A DNA stretch of 64,000 bases from Anderseniella sp963700885 (GCA_963700885.1 CAVOZJ010000034.1:47242-111241), one strand, 5' to 3'; shown: positions 18,514 through 27,833, counted from the first letter of the stretch. The notes: generated by a model not told the origin, from the sequence alone. A program made the numbers and translations.

Positions 18514-19398
18514 CTACATCTTGGGAACAGGCAAACCCCAGATGGCGCATGCCGCGTGGACCGTATTGTGCAGCAGGCAGGCTATGGTCATCGGTCCGAC
18601 ACCGCCTGGCACCGGGGTGATTGAACCGGCAACTTTCGCACAATCTTCAAAGTCGCAATCGCCGACAATCCGGTTCTGGCCATCGCGTTCGATGCGGTTG
18701 ATGCCGACGTCGATGACGCAGGCGCCGGGCTTCAGCCAGTCGCCCCTGACCATTTCGGCCCGTCCTACAGCCGCAATCACCAGGTCTGCGCGACGGACCA
18801 CGCCTGGCAGGTCTTTCGTGCGACTGTGAGCGATGGTCACGGTGCAGTTTTCCTGCAGCAGCAACTGGGCGACCGGCTTGCCGACAATATTGGATCTGCC
18901 GATCACCACGGCTTCAAGGCCGGACAGGGAGCCGAGGGCATGCCTGGCCAACATCACACTGCCAACCGGCGTGCAGGGAACCAGCGAGTCCTGACCGGTT
19001 GCAAGCCGGCCAGTATTGATCACGTGGAATCCATCAACATCCTTGTCAGGATTGATGGCATTGATCACCTTGTTTGAATCGATGTGATCGGGCAGCGGCA
19101 ATTGCACCAGAATGCCGTGGATTGTCGGATCGTTGTTGAGTTGGTCAACCACCGCCAGGAGATCGGCTTCCGAAGTCGTGGCATCCATCTTGTGTTCGAC
19201 TGATTTCATGCCGACTTCGACCGTCTGCCTTGCCTTGTTGCGCACATAGACCTGGCTGGCCGGATCTTCGCCCACCAGAACCACTGCCAGCCCGGGTACC
19301 AGATCATGGCGGGCCTTCAGACCGTCAATGGCCGTGGCAATGCGTCCGCGAAGGTCTTCTGCAAACTTTTTCCCATCAATTATCTTGGCTGCGCACAT
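18514..19398 (-). CDS. folD: Methylenetetrahydrofolate dehydrogenase / cyclohydrolase
   Basis: 294 residues. This bifunctional enzyme of one-carbon metabolism interconverts 5,10-methylene-, methenyl- and 10-formyl-THF with NADP. Family features: the catalytic Lys/Tyr region YVRNKARQTVEVG, QLPLPDHID, the Rossmann-type VIGRSNIVGKPVAQLL, and the C-terminal signature TPVPGGVGPMT. It lies convergent to ppa (21-bp gap) and downstream of yggT on the same strand. Confidence 0.97.
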   Translation of the reverse strand: MCAAKIIDGKKFAEDLRGRIATAIDGLKARHDLVPGLAVVLVGEDPASQVYVRNKARQTVEVGMKSVEHKMDATTSEADLLAVVDQLNNDPTIHGILVQLPLPDHIDSNKVINAINPDKDVDGFHVINTGRLATGQDSLVPCTPVGSVMLARHALGSLSGLEAVVIGRSNIVGKPVAQLLLQENCTVTIAHSRTKDLPGVVRRADLVIAAVGRAEMVRGDWLKPGACVIDVGINRIERDGQNRIVGDCDFEDCAKVAGSITPVPGGVGPMTIACLLHNTVHAACAIWGLPVPKM

Positions 19399-19517
19399 TA
19401 TGAATTCTATGCCCTTTATGGAATCACTGGTTGAGGCGTATTCTGTGTAAATGCCCGGTCTGGACCAGTCTCGTGTGCGTCATCACGGGCATCATTAACG
19501 ACGGACGGACCAAAAAA

Positions 19518-19796
19518 TCAGACCAGATATTCATACAGTAACCTTTGCAGGAACAGCAATCCCAGCAACAGGACCAGCGGTGACAGATCGATGCCGCCAA
19601 GATCCGGCATAAACCGTCTGATCGGTCCGAGCAGGGGCTCTGTCAGGCGATGCAATGCGTAATTGATCTGACGCACGATGCTGTTTGAATTATTCAAGAC
19701 ATTGAAAGCAATCAGCCAGCTCATCACCACCATGATGATGATGATCCAGAACACGATGTTTACGAGCTGATCAAACAGCCAGAGGAGAGCAAGCAT
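19518..19796 (-). CDS. YggT family membrane protein
   Basis: 92 residues from ATG 19796, which has AAGG about 9 bases upstream; the open frame extends 21 codons further but that part is unlike the family. Two hydrophobic segments: one N-terminal (LVNIVFWIIIIMVVMSWLIA) and one C-terminal (LSPLVLLLGLLFLQRLLYEY), flanking the conserved TEPLLGPIRRFMP. YggT proteins are small inner-membrane proteins linked to osmotic or cell-division functions; the precise role is not settled. It is upstream of folD on the same strand with a 119-bp gap. Confidence 0.88.
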   Translation of the reverse strand: MLALLWLFDQLVNIVFWIIIIMVVMSWLIAFNVLNNSNSIVRQINYALHRLTEPLLGPIRRFMPDLGGIDLSPLVLLLGLLFLQRLLYEYLV

Positions 19797-20083
19797 GAAG
19801 TGTGCCTTGTTAGTGAAAACCTGTGCGCAAGGTTTACCCGGGGTGGGCTGATTGCGCAAGCAAAGGCATTAGCCGGCGTCTATTGCAGCGCCGCAGCGGG
19901 ACATTTTGGTGGAATCAACCAGAAATCATCCCGATCTGGTCAACTCATTTGGTATGGCCTGGCAGTGTTGCAGATATGCAACACATTTTGAGAATCGGTT
20001 TACACTGACTTTAAACCAATGTGGTTACATGATATGGATTCGCCGCTCTCGAGGTTGCGCTCAATGTGTCGGGCTTTAACGCT

Positions 20084-21403
20084 ATGATCAAAACACCAAA
20101 GGCGATTGCCGCGACTGCAATTGCGCTTGCATGCATCGGTTTGCCGGCGGCGGCATCGCCCAGTGACTACGATGACCTTTTCCTGCAGAGATATGACACT
20201 CCAGAAGATATCGGCGTGCTTGGCCTGTTTGTTTCCAAGGCAGTTGAAATTGGTCAGTACGACCAGGCGATATCCACTCTCGAGCAGTATCTGGTAAAAT
20301 ATCCCCGCGATGCCAGGGCACGGCTCAACCTGGCCAGCGTGTATGCGAATACCGGGTCATGGGAGCTTGTAGGCCGGAACCTTGAAATAGCGCTCTCCGC
20401 CGGCGGCCTTACGCCTGAAGAAATCAGGCAGGCTGATGAGCTGGCGGCGCGGGCCAGAAACGCCTTGAACGGCTTTGAGTGGGTTCTCGACATGACAGTC
20501 GGTATCCGCTCGACCTGGCTTGACGTGGAAGATCGGAACCGGGCCTGGAAAGACCGGCAGGACTGGAATCCGTTTACTGCCCTCAATACCGGCCTGACAA
20601 TAGATCTCGATACCCCGCTCAATGATGTGCTGGTGGTTTCCGCTGGAGGACTGGTTGAGCGCCGCTACGAAGACATCAATCAAGGTGGCGACGATCCGAC
20701 AACGATGTTTATCTTTGATCCGATCAGTGGCATTTATGCGCATCATCGCGGGTATTTTGCTCTCACGCTTGACAAGGGAGTACCGGTGGTGGAACTGGAT
20801 GCCATGCGCGTGCAGATGTCTGCGTTCGGCCGGTTCAGAACCTATAATCCCGGCGTCACCGAGGTTGCACTTGGCACTTCAGTCAGATTGATTGTCCAGC
20901 CGAGCGTGGATACAGCATTCTATGGCGAAGCCTCGTACGCCAACCTGCAACAGTCCACGAATTTGACCGGCGACCATCGCTTTGGTGCCGAGGCTGGCGC
21001 CAGCAAACGGTTTTCGGATGAACATACCATAGGCATGGCCGGGCGTTATCTGCATGAAGCAACCGATGGCGGCACCACTGTCAACCGGCAGCGGGAAATT
21101 GAGCTGAATTATGCCGGCGTGGTGCCTTACCAGGTACTTGACATATTGTGGACCCAGCAGCTTGCGGTTGCACTTGGCGATTTCAAGTCGAAAGACGGCG
21201 CACCAAGTCCGGAATTCGTGACTGCCGGAACCGGAACATACTGGCGGGCCAGCTGGTGGCACGCATTCTACCTGGATGGCTACAACACGGTAAATCTGGG
21301 GTACGTGGTCCGCGAGAACGATTATGACGGTATTGGCCAGTTCGAATTCGATCCGGGCTCCATGTCACATATATTGAGCCTGAGTTTTACGAAGAGCTTC
21401 TAA
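20084..21403 (+). CDS. Exported TPR protein with probable outer-membrane beta-rich domain
   Basis: 439 residues from ATG 20084; an in-frame GTG at 20066 is a possible alternative. A signal peptide (IKTPKAIAATAIALACIG ... AAA) is followed by a TPR-like helical region (about 30-130: QAISTLEQYLVKYPRDARAR, LNLASVYANTGSWELVGRNL). From about 140 the protein is beta-rich with alternating aromatic residues, ending in a Phe (SLSFTKSF), a pattern of outer-membrane barrels. It is followed after 18 bp by a FecR-domain gene and a CHASE2 cyclase gene. I infer an envelope sensor or assembly component; exact function unknown. Confidence 0.7.
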   Translation: MIKTPKAIAATAIALACIGLPAAASPSDYDDLFLQRYDTPEDIGVLGLFVSKAVEIGQYDQAISTLEQYLVKYPRDARARLNLASVYANTGSWELVGRNLEIALSAGGLTPEEIRQADELAARARNALNGFEWVLDMTVGIRSTWLDVEDRNRAWKDRQDWNPFTALNTGLTIDLDTPLNDVLVVSAGGLVERRYEDINQGGDDPTTMFIFDPISGIYAHHRGYFALTLDKGVPVVELDAMRVQMSAFGRFRTYNPGVTEVALGTSVRLIVQPSVDTAFYGEASYANLQQSTNLTGDHRFGAEAGASKRFSDEHTIGMAGRYLHEATDGGTTVNRQREIELNYAGVVPYQVLDILWTQQLAVALGDFKSKDGAPSPEFVTAGTGTYWRASWWHAFYLDGYNTVNLGYVVRENDYDGIGQFEFDPGSMSHILSLSFTKSF

Positions 21404-21421
21404 CGCCAAAAGGCTGGTGAA

Positions 21422-22237
21422 ATGAAAAGAAACCCTCGTGGATTAGCAATTTTCGCCTGTGCGGGACTTGTCACTGCTGTCTTGTCTGCGGGTGCACATG
21501 CAGAAGCGATTGGCAAGATGACAGCCGTGCAAACCCAGGTCACTAAGGCAGGGGCAGGTGTCCTGGGCGTAGGGGCCGGCATCTCGCTTGGTGACCGGTT
21601 GCGCAGCAATTCCACTGGACTTGGGCTGATTGTGTTCAAGGATCAGTCGAGTGTGAAGCTTGGACCCAACTCACGGCTGACAATTGACGAGTTTGTCTAC
21701 AGTCCCGGCGGATCCGGCAGCCTTGGAATCAGCATGGACCGGGGCGTTTCACGGTTTTTTGGCGGCCAGGTTTCCAAGAAGGGCCAGATGCAGATCACCA
21801 CACCGCATATAATCCTCGGCGTGCGTGGTGGCATTGCAGACTTGCAGGTTGACGGTGTTGAAAGCACGGGGATTCTGCGATCGGGCAAATTGACGTGCCG
21901 GTTGGGGGGTGTTGTGCGGGTGATCCTCAAACCCGGGGTCGGGTGCAGGTCCGATGGCAATTCAATCGTTGTCATGAAAATCAGGAGCGCACTGTCTATC
22001 CTGGATAGCCCGGCCGAAACGGCGGGAACAAACGTGCCAGGCAATAAAGGTCCGGGGCTCGAAGTCGATGCAGGTTGCACCAGCGCCGGTGCCTACCTGA
22101 CAGCCGCGTGCCAGAGTCAGAACGGGCAGTTGCCCACCCCTGGCGGTGCAGGCAGCAATCCGGGCGGTATCGACCCGATAATCCGCACCGGGCCGGAGGG
22201 CCAGGGAAATGATTGCTATCCGTACTGCGATGGGTGA
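21422..22237 (+). CDS. FecR-domain exported protein
   Basis: 271 residues. An N-terminal signal peptide (LAIFACAGLVTAVLSAGAHA) precedes a FecR-type domain: the segment GVLGVGAGISLGDRLRSNST is followed by GLGLIVFKDQSSVKLGPNSRLTIDEFVYSP, and later ITTPHIILGVRGGIADLQV. Unlike Fec sigma-regulators it has no cytoplasmic N-terminal part, so it acts in the periplasm. The C-terminus is Gly/Pro/Cys-rich (ECYPYC-like end). ATG 21422 is 18 bp after the TPR gene, and its stop overlaps the GTG of the cyclase gene by 4 bp (GTGA), which argues for a three-gene operon. Confidence 0.82.
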   Translation: MKRNPRGLAIFACAGLVTAVLSAGAHAEAIGKMTAVQTQVTKAGAGVLGVGAGISLGDRLRSNSTGLGLIVFKDQSSVKLGPNSRLTIDEFVYSPGGSGSLGISMDRGVSRFFGGQVSKKGQMQITTPHIILGVRGGIADLQVDGVESTGILRSGKLTCRLGGVVRVILKPGVGCRSDGNSIVVMKIRSALSILDSPAETAGTNVPGNKGPGLEVDAGCTSAGAYLTAACQSQNGQLPTPGGAGSNPGGIDPIIRTGPEGQGNDCYPYCDG

Positions 22238-24128
22238 GCCCACTGTTCAATTACATCAGAGCGAGGACAGGTGTTCTGGTCCTCATTTTCCTGCTGATCG
22301 TGGCTCACGTCATTTTCAATTCGAGCCTCGATCAACTGCGCGGAAAGTCATTCGATCTTTATCAGAAACTCACTCCGCGGACTGTATCCAGCGACAGTGT
22401 TGTCGTGGTGGGGGTGGATGACGAAACCATTGGTGTCGAAGGCAGGTGGCCGTGGCCACGCAACCGGATTGCCGATCTGGTTGAGGCAATTCAATCGGCA
22501 GGCGTATCGGCCCTGGGCGTTGATGTTCTTTTTTCAGAACCCGACAATTCCACAGGAGGCCAGGCGCGTGATGCCAGGCTGGCCGGTGCCATAGCTGCAA
22601 CTCCAACCATACTTGCGACCAGCATAGGCGACTTTCCCGGTTCAACCACACCTGACACAAACGTAGGATGGGCAGTTGTCGGAAACGGCGATGCAGATGC
22701 GCTTGCGTGGTTGCCGGGTGTAATTGCGTCAACACCAACCATTCGGGCAGGCGCAACCGGGCTGGGTATTGTCAGGTCGGTCTCAGACAGTGACGGAGTG
22801 GTTCGCAGCGTGCCGCTGGTATGGGCTTCAAGAGCGGCTGATCAATTGTCGCTATGGCCGGCCTTCAGCCTGGAACTTGCCAGGGTCCACCTGTCTGAAA
22901 GTGGCTATGCCCTGCGAATTCGTCCATCGGGGTATGAGGCCCTGAAGCTTGGGGACACAGTCATCCCGCTGTCGAACGGTGGTGCCATCTGGCTGTGGGA
23001 GCAGGCCAACCCGATACCGCGCGTGTCTGCGCTGGATGTGATGGCCGGCCAGTCGGTTGATATCCTGAAGGGACGAATTGCAATTCTGTCTGTCAACGCT
23101 CTCGGGGTGGATAAATTTCACACCACGCCAACGGTGGCGGCGCGATCGGGTTCTGAAGTCCACGCGGTTCTGACAAATCAGAATTCTCGAAGGCAAATTC
23201 CTGTTCGAACCGGCAACCGCCAAGCTGACGGAACGGATCTGGTTTCTGGTTTCGGCCCTGCTGTTGCTGACCGTATCGTACTTTTTCGCCAACCGGATCT
23301 GGTTGTTGCTGGCCGCAGGAATTGCGCTGTGTCTAGCGCCATTGCTTGGCGGGTATCTGGCGTATCTGTATTCTGCGCGCCTGTACGAACCGGTTCAGCC
23401 GGCCATTGGCCTGGCCGCGGTGGCATTGGCCGAGGTTTACAGCCTGTTCCGCAGAATCTGACGCCCGGCGCCGCCAGTTGTCGCGCCAGTTTTCGCAGTT
23501 TCTGTCGCCAAATGTGGTTGCCATGCTCAGCGAGACGCGCCGTGATCTGACGACCACAGCAGAAAAGCGCGAGATCACCATCCTGATGATGGACATGCGC
23601 GGTTTCACTTCGAGCAGTGAAAACCTGCCTGCAGATGAAATCAACGCGACCGTCAACCGCTTTCTGACGCTGGCCAGCCAGGAGATCTTCGAGCGTGACG
23701 GCACCATAGACAAATTCATGGGCGATGCCATTCTGGCGTTCTGGAACGCGCCGGTGGATCAGGCAGACCATACGGACCGGGCGCTCAGGGCGGTGCTGGC
23801 GATCCGCGCTGCGCTGGAAACAGAAAACCGGCAGCGTGAGAAGGAGGGAAAACCGCCGATACGGGTTGGAGCCGGCATCGAGACAGGGATTTGCTCGGTC
23901 GGCAATTTCGGCTCCGATATCAGGTTTGACTATACTGCCATCGGCTCAAGCGTGAATATGTCCGCGAGGCTTGAATCTGCCACCAAGGCAACCGGTTGTC
24001 CGGTCCTGCTGGGTCCGGGATTCGCACAACGTCACGGCGACGGTATAGAACCGGTGGGTTGCATTGAGCTGTCCGGATTTGCAAAGCCTGTACAGGTCTT
24101 CACCCCTGTTGGACTGAAGGCGGTTTAG
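22234..24128 (+). pseudogene. CHASE2-domain class III nucleotide cyclase, reading frame broken twice
   Basis: Translating across three frames gives one coherent protein. A membrane helix (TGVLVLIFLLIVAHVIF) and a periplasmic CHASE2 domain (VVVVGVDDETIGVEGRWPWP, GVSALGVDVLFSEPDNS) come first. About three further helices follow (YFFANRIWLLLAAGIALC onward). The cytoplasmic cyclase domain has both metal-binding Asp motifs (MMDMRGFTSSSE, FMGDAILAFWNAP). Frame 1 changes to frame 2 at about 23182, where the sequence reads as if it carried one extra A in CAGAATT. Frame 2 changes to frame 3 at about 23458, again one extra A in CAGAATC. Each indel alone would truncate the cyclase. Either a decayed gene or two base-call errors; the domain sequences show no other decay. 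The GTG start at 22234 overlaps the fecR-like stop. Confidence 0.8.
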
Positions 24129-24157
24129 ATCAGGATGACTTTTGAATGAATCAAAAA
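24127..24157 (+). repeat. Short palindromic repeat, copy 1 (partial)
   Basis: The sequence AGATCAGGATGACTTTTGAA begins inside the TAG stop codon of the cyclase gene and continues into TGAATCAAAAA. It matches one arm of the GATCAG-type palindrome seen at 24581-24627, 32689-32736 and 37739-37780. Like copy 4, it supplies the last base(s) of a stop codon. Confidence 0.6.
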
Positions 24158-24189
24158 AAGCGGAAGGCCCCAACCCAGGCACTTCCGCT
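24151..24189 (-). terminator. Rho-independent terminator (minus-strand transcripts)
   Basis: Read on the minus strand: AGCGGAAG-T-GCC, a short loop, GGC-CTTCCGCT, then seven T. An 11-bp stem with a single bulge followed by a T-tract is a classic intrinsic terminator. It would end leftward transcription from the glutamine-amidotransferase gene after passing through the MITE-like element; it may also stop the plus-strand cyclase operon less efficiently. Confidence 0.75.
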
Positions 24190-24394
24190 CTCTGTGATCT
24201 GGTTGAGTACGCTATACATTGATCTCAACACTGCTGAGGACAACGCAATCAACATGCCAAACCGGTATTTTGCCAGATGTGGTGTTAGGTAGCTGAACAA
24301 CCACTATAAATTGTGGCAAACGCAGTCCAATCGTCCGCGCCATGGCAGGGTGGTTTGCAAAACGCACAACACGGTTTTGCAAAATGCAACAATT

Positions 24395-24759
24395 TATACC
24401 AAAGGAAGTAATTATTGACCCATTTGACCGATTTTTCGCGTTTGCCGGCGAGGCATGCTTGACGCCGTGGTCTGGTTGACCACAAGTGGAGCATAACGAA
24501 GTCCGGTGATCGCGAAAACTCGGCCTGTAGAACAACATGGGTTCAAGGAACCCATAAAGTTGTTCTGCCCCTTTGGAAACGATCAGGTTTATGGCTTTTG
24601 GTTGAACAACCAAAAGCCATCCTGATCTTGGGGCCAAATCCGCCCATCTGGTGCGTTGCGGCGATTGCCCGATGCACCGCATCGCGCTGCGCACCGCGCC
24701 TGCCAGAGTGGCCGGATTTGACTCCATCAAAAGGGTCAATAATTACTTCCTTTGGTATA
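24395..24759. mobile_element. MITE-like element, copy B, with nested hairpins
   Basis: 365 bp bounded by a perfect 27-bp inverted repeat starting TATACCAAAGGAAGTAATTA (24395-24421) and its reverse complement at 24733-24759. Internal blocks match copy A in inverted orientation (for example GCAGGCGCGGTGCGCAGCGC and GCCGTGG...ACCACAAG on the respective strands). Copy B is about 100 bp longer because it contains two extra hairpins: GAACAAC/GTTGTTC around 24531-24566 and the GATCAG palindrome 24581-24627. The right end stops 2 bp short of the amidotransferase stop codon. No coding capacity. Confidence 0.8.
24581..24627. repeat. Short palindromic repeat, copy 2 (complete, nested in MITE-like copy B)
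   Basis: A 47-bp near-perfect hairpin: arms GATCAGG, (T)ATGGCTTTTGGTTG and CAACCAAAAGCCAT, CCTGATC with a two-base loop. Same architecture as copies 1, 3 and 4. Strong secondary structure is expected in RNA from either strand. Confidence 0.7.
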
Positions 24760-24761
24760 TC

Positions 24762-25490
24762 CTATTCAGCAGCCAGGGCCGAAGCAGGCGACTGTGCCGA
24801 TGCCAGCCAGCTGTCAAGAAATCTGTCCAGCCAGCAATCGACCGCCTGATCGTGAACAAAGCGGTCGTTGTAATGGCTGTCGCGCGGCCGTGCTCCGGGA
24901 AGGGCCAGTCTGTGTTCAGCCTTGACCAGCCAGCGATTCATCATCTTCTGCGTAACTTCAGGATGGAACTGAATTGCGAATGCCGTATCGCCGTAGCGGA
25001 AGGCCTGTTCGGGGAAGTGTCCCGGAGAGGTCGCCAGACAAACCGACCCGTCAACCAGGTCAAAACCTTCGCGGTGCCACTGGTAGACCATTTTCGGCCA
25101 TGGTCCGTAGTATGTGCCCGCGGCGGTCGGAGAAATATCATAATAGCCGATTTCCGCCCGTTCATCTGGGAAGCCATAAACCTTGCCGCCCAACTGTCTG
25201 GCGAGCATCTGGCCGCCGAGACAGATGCCCAGAAACGGGACACCGGCAGCAAGCGGTCTGGCGATCCAGTCTATTTCAGTGCGGATATAGCGATGCTCGC
25301 AATCGTCATTTGCGCTCATTGGCCCGCCGAAGATAATGGCGCCTGAATAGTCTTCGATATTGTCCGGAAGCGGTTGTCCGAGAGCCGGCCTGCGGATGTC
25401 GAGTTGGTAGCCTTTCTGTATCAGCTTCATCCCCACACGACCGGGCGTCGAGGTTTCCTGATGCAGAACTATGGCGATGGTTTTTTTCAT
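24762..25490 (-). CDS. Class I glutamine amidotransferase (GMP synthase-like)
   Basis: 242 residues from ATG 25490 with CAGGAAAA just upstream; an upstream in-frame start would add 19 atypical residues. The class I amidotransferase triad is visible: nucleophile Cys in GICLGGQML and His in FAIQFHPEVT, with a Glu expected close behind. The sequence resembles stand-alone GuaA-type amidotransferases (YbaE/MJ-like) with no synthase domain, so the acceptor substrate is unknown. Its C-terminal codons abut the right end of MITE-like copy B. The SDR gene upstream ends only 53 bp before the start codon. Confidence 0.85.
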   Translation of the reverse strand: MKKTIAIVLHQETSTPGRVGMKLIQKGYQLDIRRPALGQPLPDNIEDYSGAIIFGGPMSANDDCEHRYIRTEIDWIARPLAAGVPFLGICLGGQMLARQLGGKVYGFPDERAEIGYYDISPTAAGTYYGPWPKMVYQWHREGFDLVDGSVCLATSPGHFPEQAFRYGDTAFAIQFHPEVTQKMMNRWLVKAEHRLALPGARPRDSHYNDRFVHDQAVDCWLDRFLDSWLASAQSPASALAAE

Positions 25491-25543
25491 TTTTCCTGCA
25501 GCGTCATTCCATTTTTCGATGCCATGCAAGTTCGTCAAACCGG

Positions 25544-26296
25544 TCACATAGCAGATACACCACCATCAAGCTTCAACCCGGATCCTGTCATGAACGACGA
25601 CTCGTTGCTGGCCAAGTAAACCACAGCCCATGCCACATCTTCAACCGTTGCTATCCGGCCGAGGGGAATTTGCCTGGCCAGTTTGCTTCTGTTGACCTCC
25701 TGGTTGTCACTTCCTGCAACCTGATCCACCATGCCGGTGTCGACAAACGCCGGATGGATCGAGTTGCAGCGGACGCCCGGGTGGGAACGAGCGGCATGCA
25801 GCGCAACTGATTTGGTGAGCATGTGGACACCTGCCTTTGCGGCATTGTAGGCGGCGAAACTGGGGCTGGCGATCATCGAAGAAATTGACGCTATGTTGAT
25901 AATTGAAGCAGGCGCGTTTCGAGACAGGACAGGCAGCGCCGCCTGACACCCCAGATACACCGACTTGAGGTCCACGTCCATGGTTCGATCCCAGCTTGCT
26001 TCATCCAGCTCTTCCACGGTACCGGGAATGATGATGCCTGCATTGTTGACCAGCACATTGATGCCGCCCATCAGTTTCCCGGCCTGTTCAATCGCAGTAG
26101 CCCATGCCTGCCTGTCAGTGACATCAAGTGCAATGGCGGCATGATCTGAAACACTTTCGGCGACACGGTTTGCCTCAGTGGCATCGATGTCGGTGATCAC
26201 TACATCACAACCGTGTTGCGCCATGAGTTTCGCACAGCCCAGGCCAATGCCGCGGGCAGCACCGGTTACCACGGCTTTCTTGCCTGCCAGTCTCAT
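25544..26296 (-). CDS. SDR-family oxidoreductase
   Basis: 250 residues, classical short-chain dehydrogenase/reductase: cofactor motif TGAARGIG (11-18), NNAG, catalytic Ser in IASISSM and YNAAK. The acidic residue after beta-2 (VVITDIDATEA) favours NAD(H). Substrate cannot be told from sequence. It precedes the amidotransferase gene on the same strand with a 53-bp gap, so a two-gene operon is possible. Confidence 0.9.
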   Translation of the reverse strand: MRLAGKKAVVTGAARGIGLGCAKLMAQHGCDVVITDIDATEANRVAESVSDHAAIALDVTDRQAWATAIEQAGKLMGGINVLVNNAGIIIPGTVEELDEASWDRTMDVDLKSVYLGCQAALPVLSRNAPASIINIASISSMIASPSFAAYNAAKAGVHMLTKSVALHAARSHPGVRCNSIHPAFVDTGMVDQVAGSDNQEVNRSKLARQIPLGRIATVEDVAWAVVYLASNESSFMTGSGLKLDGGVSAM

Positions 26297-26514
26297 TCAG
26301 CATTCTCCATTTGTTCCGACAATGAGGTTCATAACCCAGACTGACAGGTTTGCGTTAACATCAGACAAAATCTATCCCGCGATACGGTTTGACCGAAACG
26401 ATGAATATCGGCATGAACATAATCACGGCCGGAGCGGCACGGGTTCAAGTAAAACTCCTGGGAATAAATTGCTCTGGTACTTTTGAAGCGATCCTGAAGC
26501 GGAGACACGACCAG

Positions 26515-26949
26515 ATGAGCATTACCCTGGCCAAGAGCCGGAAGATTGTATCGGTGGCGCTGAAAAGAGCCCAGGAAATTGGTCTGACCAGGCCAATGAC
26601 TGTCGTGGTGCTGGATGCGCGCGGCGCTGTAAAGGCATGTGAAAGCCAGGATGGCAGTTCAACCTTGCGTTTCAAAGTCGCCTTCGGCAAGGCCAATGGC
26701 TGCATCGGGCTTGGCATTGGCGGCCGTGCAATATTTGCACGCGCCAGGGAGCAGGCGTTTTTTGTTCAGGCGGTGAATGCGCTGGCGGACGGCAACCTGG
26801 TCCCGGTTCCGGGCGGCGTGCTGATGCGTGATCGCAAGGGCGCAGTCATTGGGGCAGTTGGCGTAACAGGCGATACGTCTGAAAATGACGAAATTTGTGC
26901 AATCGCCGGCATTGAAGCAGCAGGCTATCAAGCCGACACAGGCGGTTGA
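26515..26949 (+). CDS. GlcG/HbpS family heme-binding-like protein
   Basis: 144 residues from ATG 26515 (GGAGA 9 bases upstream). Family pattern: an N-terminal helix (ITLAKSRKIVSVALKRAQEI), VVVLDARGAVKA, KVAFGKANGCIGLGIGGR, and near the end VPGGVLMRDRKGAVIGAVGVTGDTSENDE. GlcG/HbpS proteins bind heme or small ligands; the function of cytosolic members is unclear. The frame is open further upstream but that part is atypical. Its 3' end overlaps the convergent lipid-kinase gene by 22 bp. Confidence 0.85.
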   Translation: MSITLAKSRKIVSVALKRAQEIGLTRPMTVVVLDARGAVKACESQDGSSTLRFKVAFGKANGCIGLGIGGRAIFARAREQAFFVQAVNALADGNLVPVPGGVLMRDRKGAVIGAVGVTGDTSENDEICAIAGIEAAGYQADTGG

Positions 26950-27833
26950 CGGAGATGCAGGGGTGAAGCGATCAGTTGCACCCGGCAGCTGTCGGCACGG
27001 GCATGCATAGCCTGAATATCGGCTATGTCACCATCAGTGTGATAGGCGACACCGCGGGGTCCGGTTACATCTACCGAAGTGGCAGATGGAATGAATTTGA
27101 CGCCGCCATGCTCGTGCAGTCTGCCCCGGAGCATCGCGGCGGTGTAGCTGATGGCGCTCCGCACGCCCGGATCAGTCAGTACGATGACCGAGAAGACCGG
27201 ATCGCTGAGCTGGCGGCCAGGCGCTACATTGTACGGGCCAGCGTAAAGCGACCCGTTCATGATAGTAACACCAACCCCGCTGTAGGCCACTCCATCCACG
27301 ACAATGTCCAGCCTGGGAAAGCGATAGCGTGTCAGGGCGCGAAAAGCCGCAATCACAAACGCCAGTTTGCCGAGATGTTTTTTCAAATGGCCGGAAACCG
27401 AGGCCACCAGATAGGCATCAAAGCCGGCGCCGGCGCAGAACACGAAACGGTGGCCATTGGTTTCCGGCACACATATCTGCCGGGTAGTTCCCTGAACAAT
27501 GAGATCTGCCAGCGCGTCCGGCGTTGCCGGCAAACCCAGTTCCAGCGATACGACATTGGCGGTTCCGATTGGTATCAGGCCAATGGGAGGGGTATTTTCA
27601 GACCAGCCGTTAACAGCTTCCGTCAAACTGCCATCACCACCGGCTATCGCAATACGGTCCCAGTCGCTGGTGGAAACATTCTTTACAATTTTCTCAATTT
27701 CGCCGGCACGCCGCGTGGCGATGTGTGAAACTTCCACATCGCGAGCTTCAAGGCTTGCCATGACCTGTTGCAGAAGGCTGATGCTGCGTTGGCCTGCGGC
27801 GGGATTGGAGATGATGAGAATTCGCATTGTCAT
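26928..27833 (-). CDS. Diacylglycerol kinase-family lipid kinase
   Basis: 301 residues. The N-terminal ATP-binding catalytic domain has NPAAGQRS and the glycine-rich GGDGSLTEAVNGW, followed by IGLIPIGTANVVSLELGLP, the DAGK/YegS signature. The C-terminal beta domain (YAGPYNVAPGRQLSDP) is typical. Related bacterial enzymes phosphorylate diacylglycerol, ceramide or similar membrane lipids; which substrate applies here is not clear. ATG 27833 or 27827 are both possible starts. Confidence 0.88.
   Translation of the reverse strand: MTMRILIISNPAAGQRSISLLQQVMASLEARDVEVSHIATRRAGEIEKIVKNVSTSDWDRIAIAGGDGSLTEAVNGWSENTPPIGLIPIGTANVVSLELGLPATPDALADLIVQGTTRQICVPETNGHRFVFCAGAGFDAYLVASVSGHLKKHLGKLAFVIAAFRALTRYRFPRLDIVVDGVAYSGVGVTIMNGSLYAGPYNVAPGRQLSDPVFSVIVLTDPGVRSAISYTAAMLRGRLHEHGGVKFIPSATSVDVTGPRGVAYHTDGDIADIQAMHARADSCRVQLIASPLHLRQPPVSA

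Noticed and set aside
23170..23470. Programmed frameshifting in the cyclase gene
   Set aside because: No slippery heptamer or downstream stimulatory structure is evident at either site, and two successive shifts would be needed.
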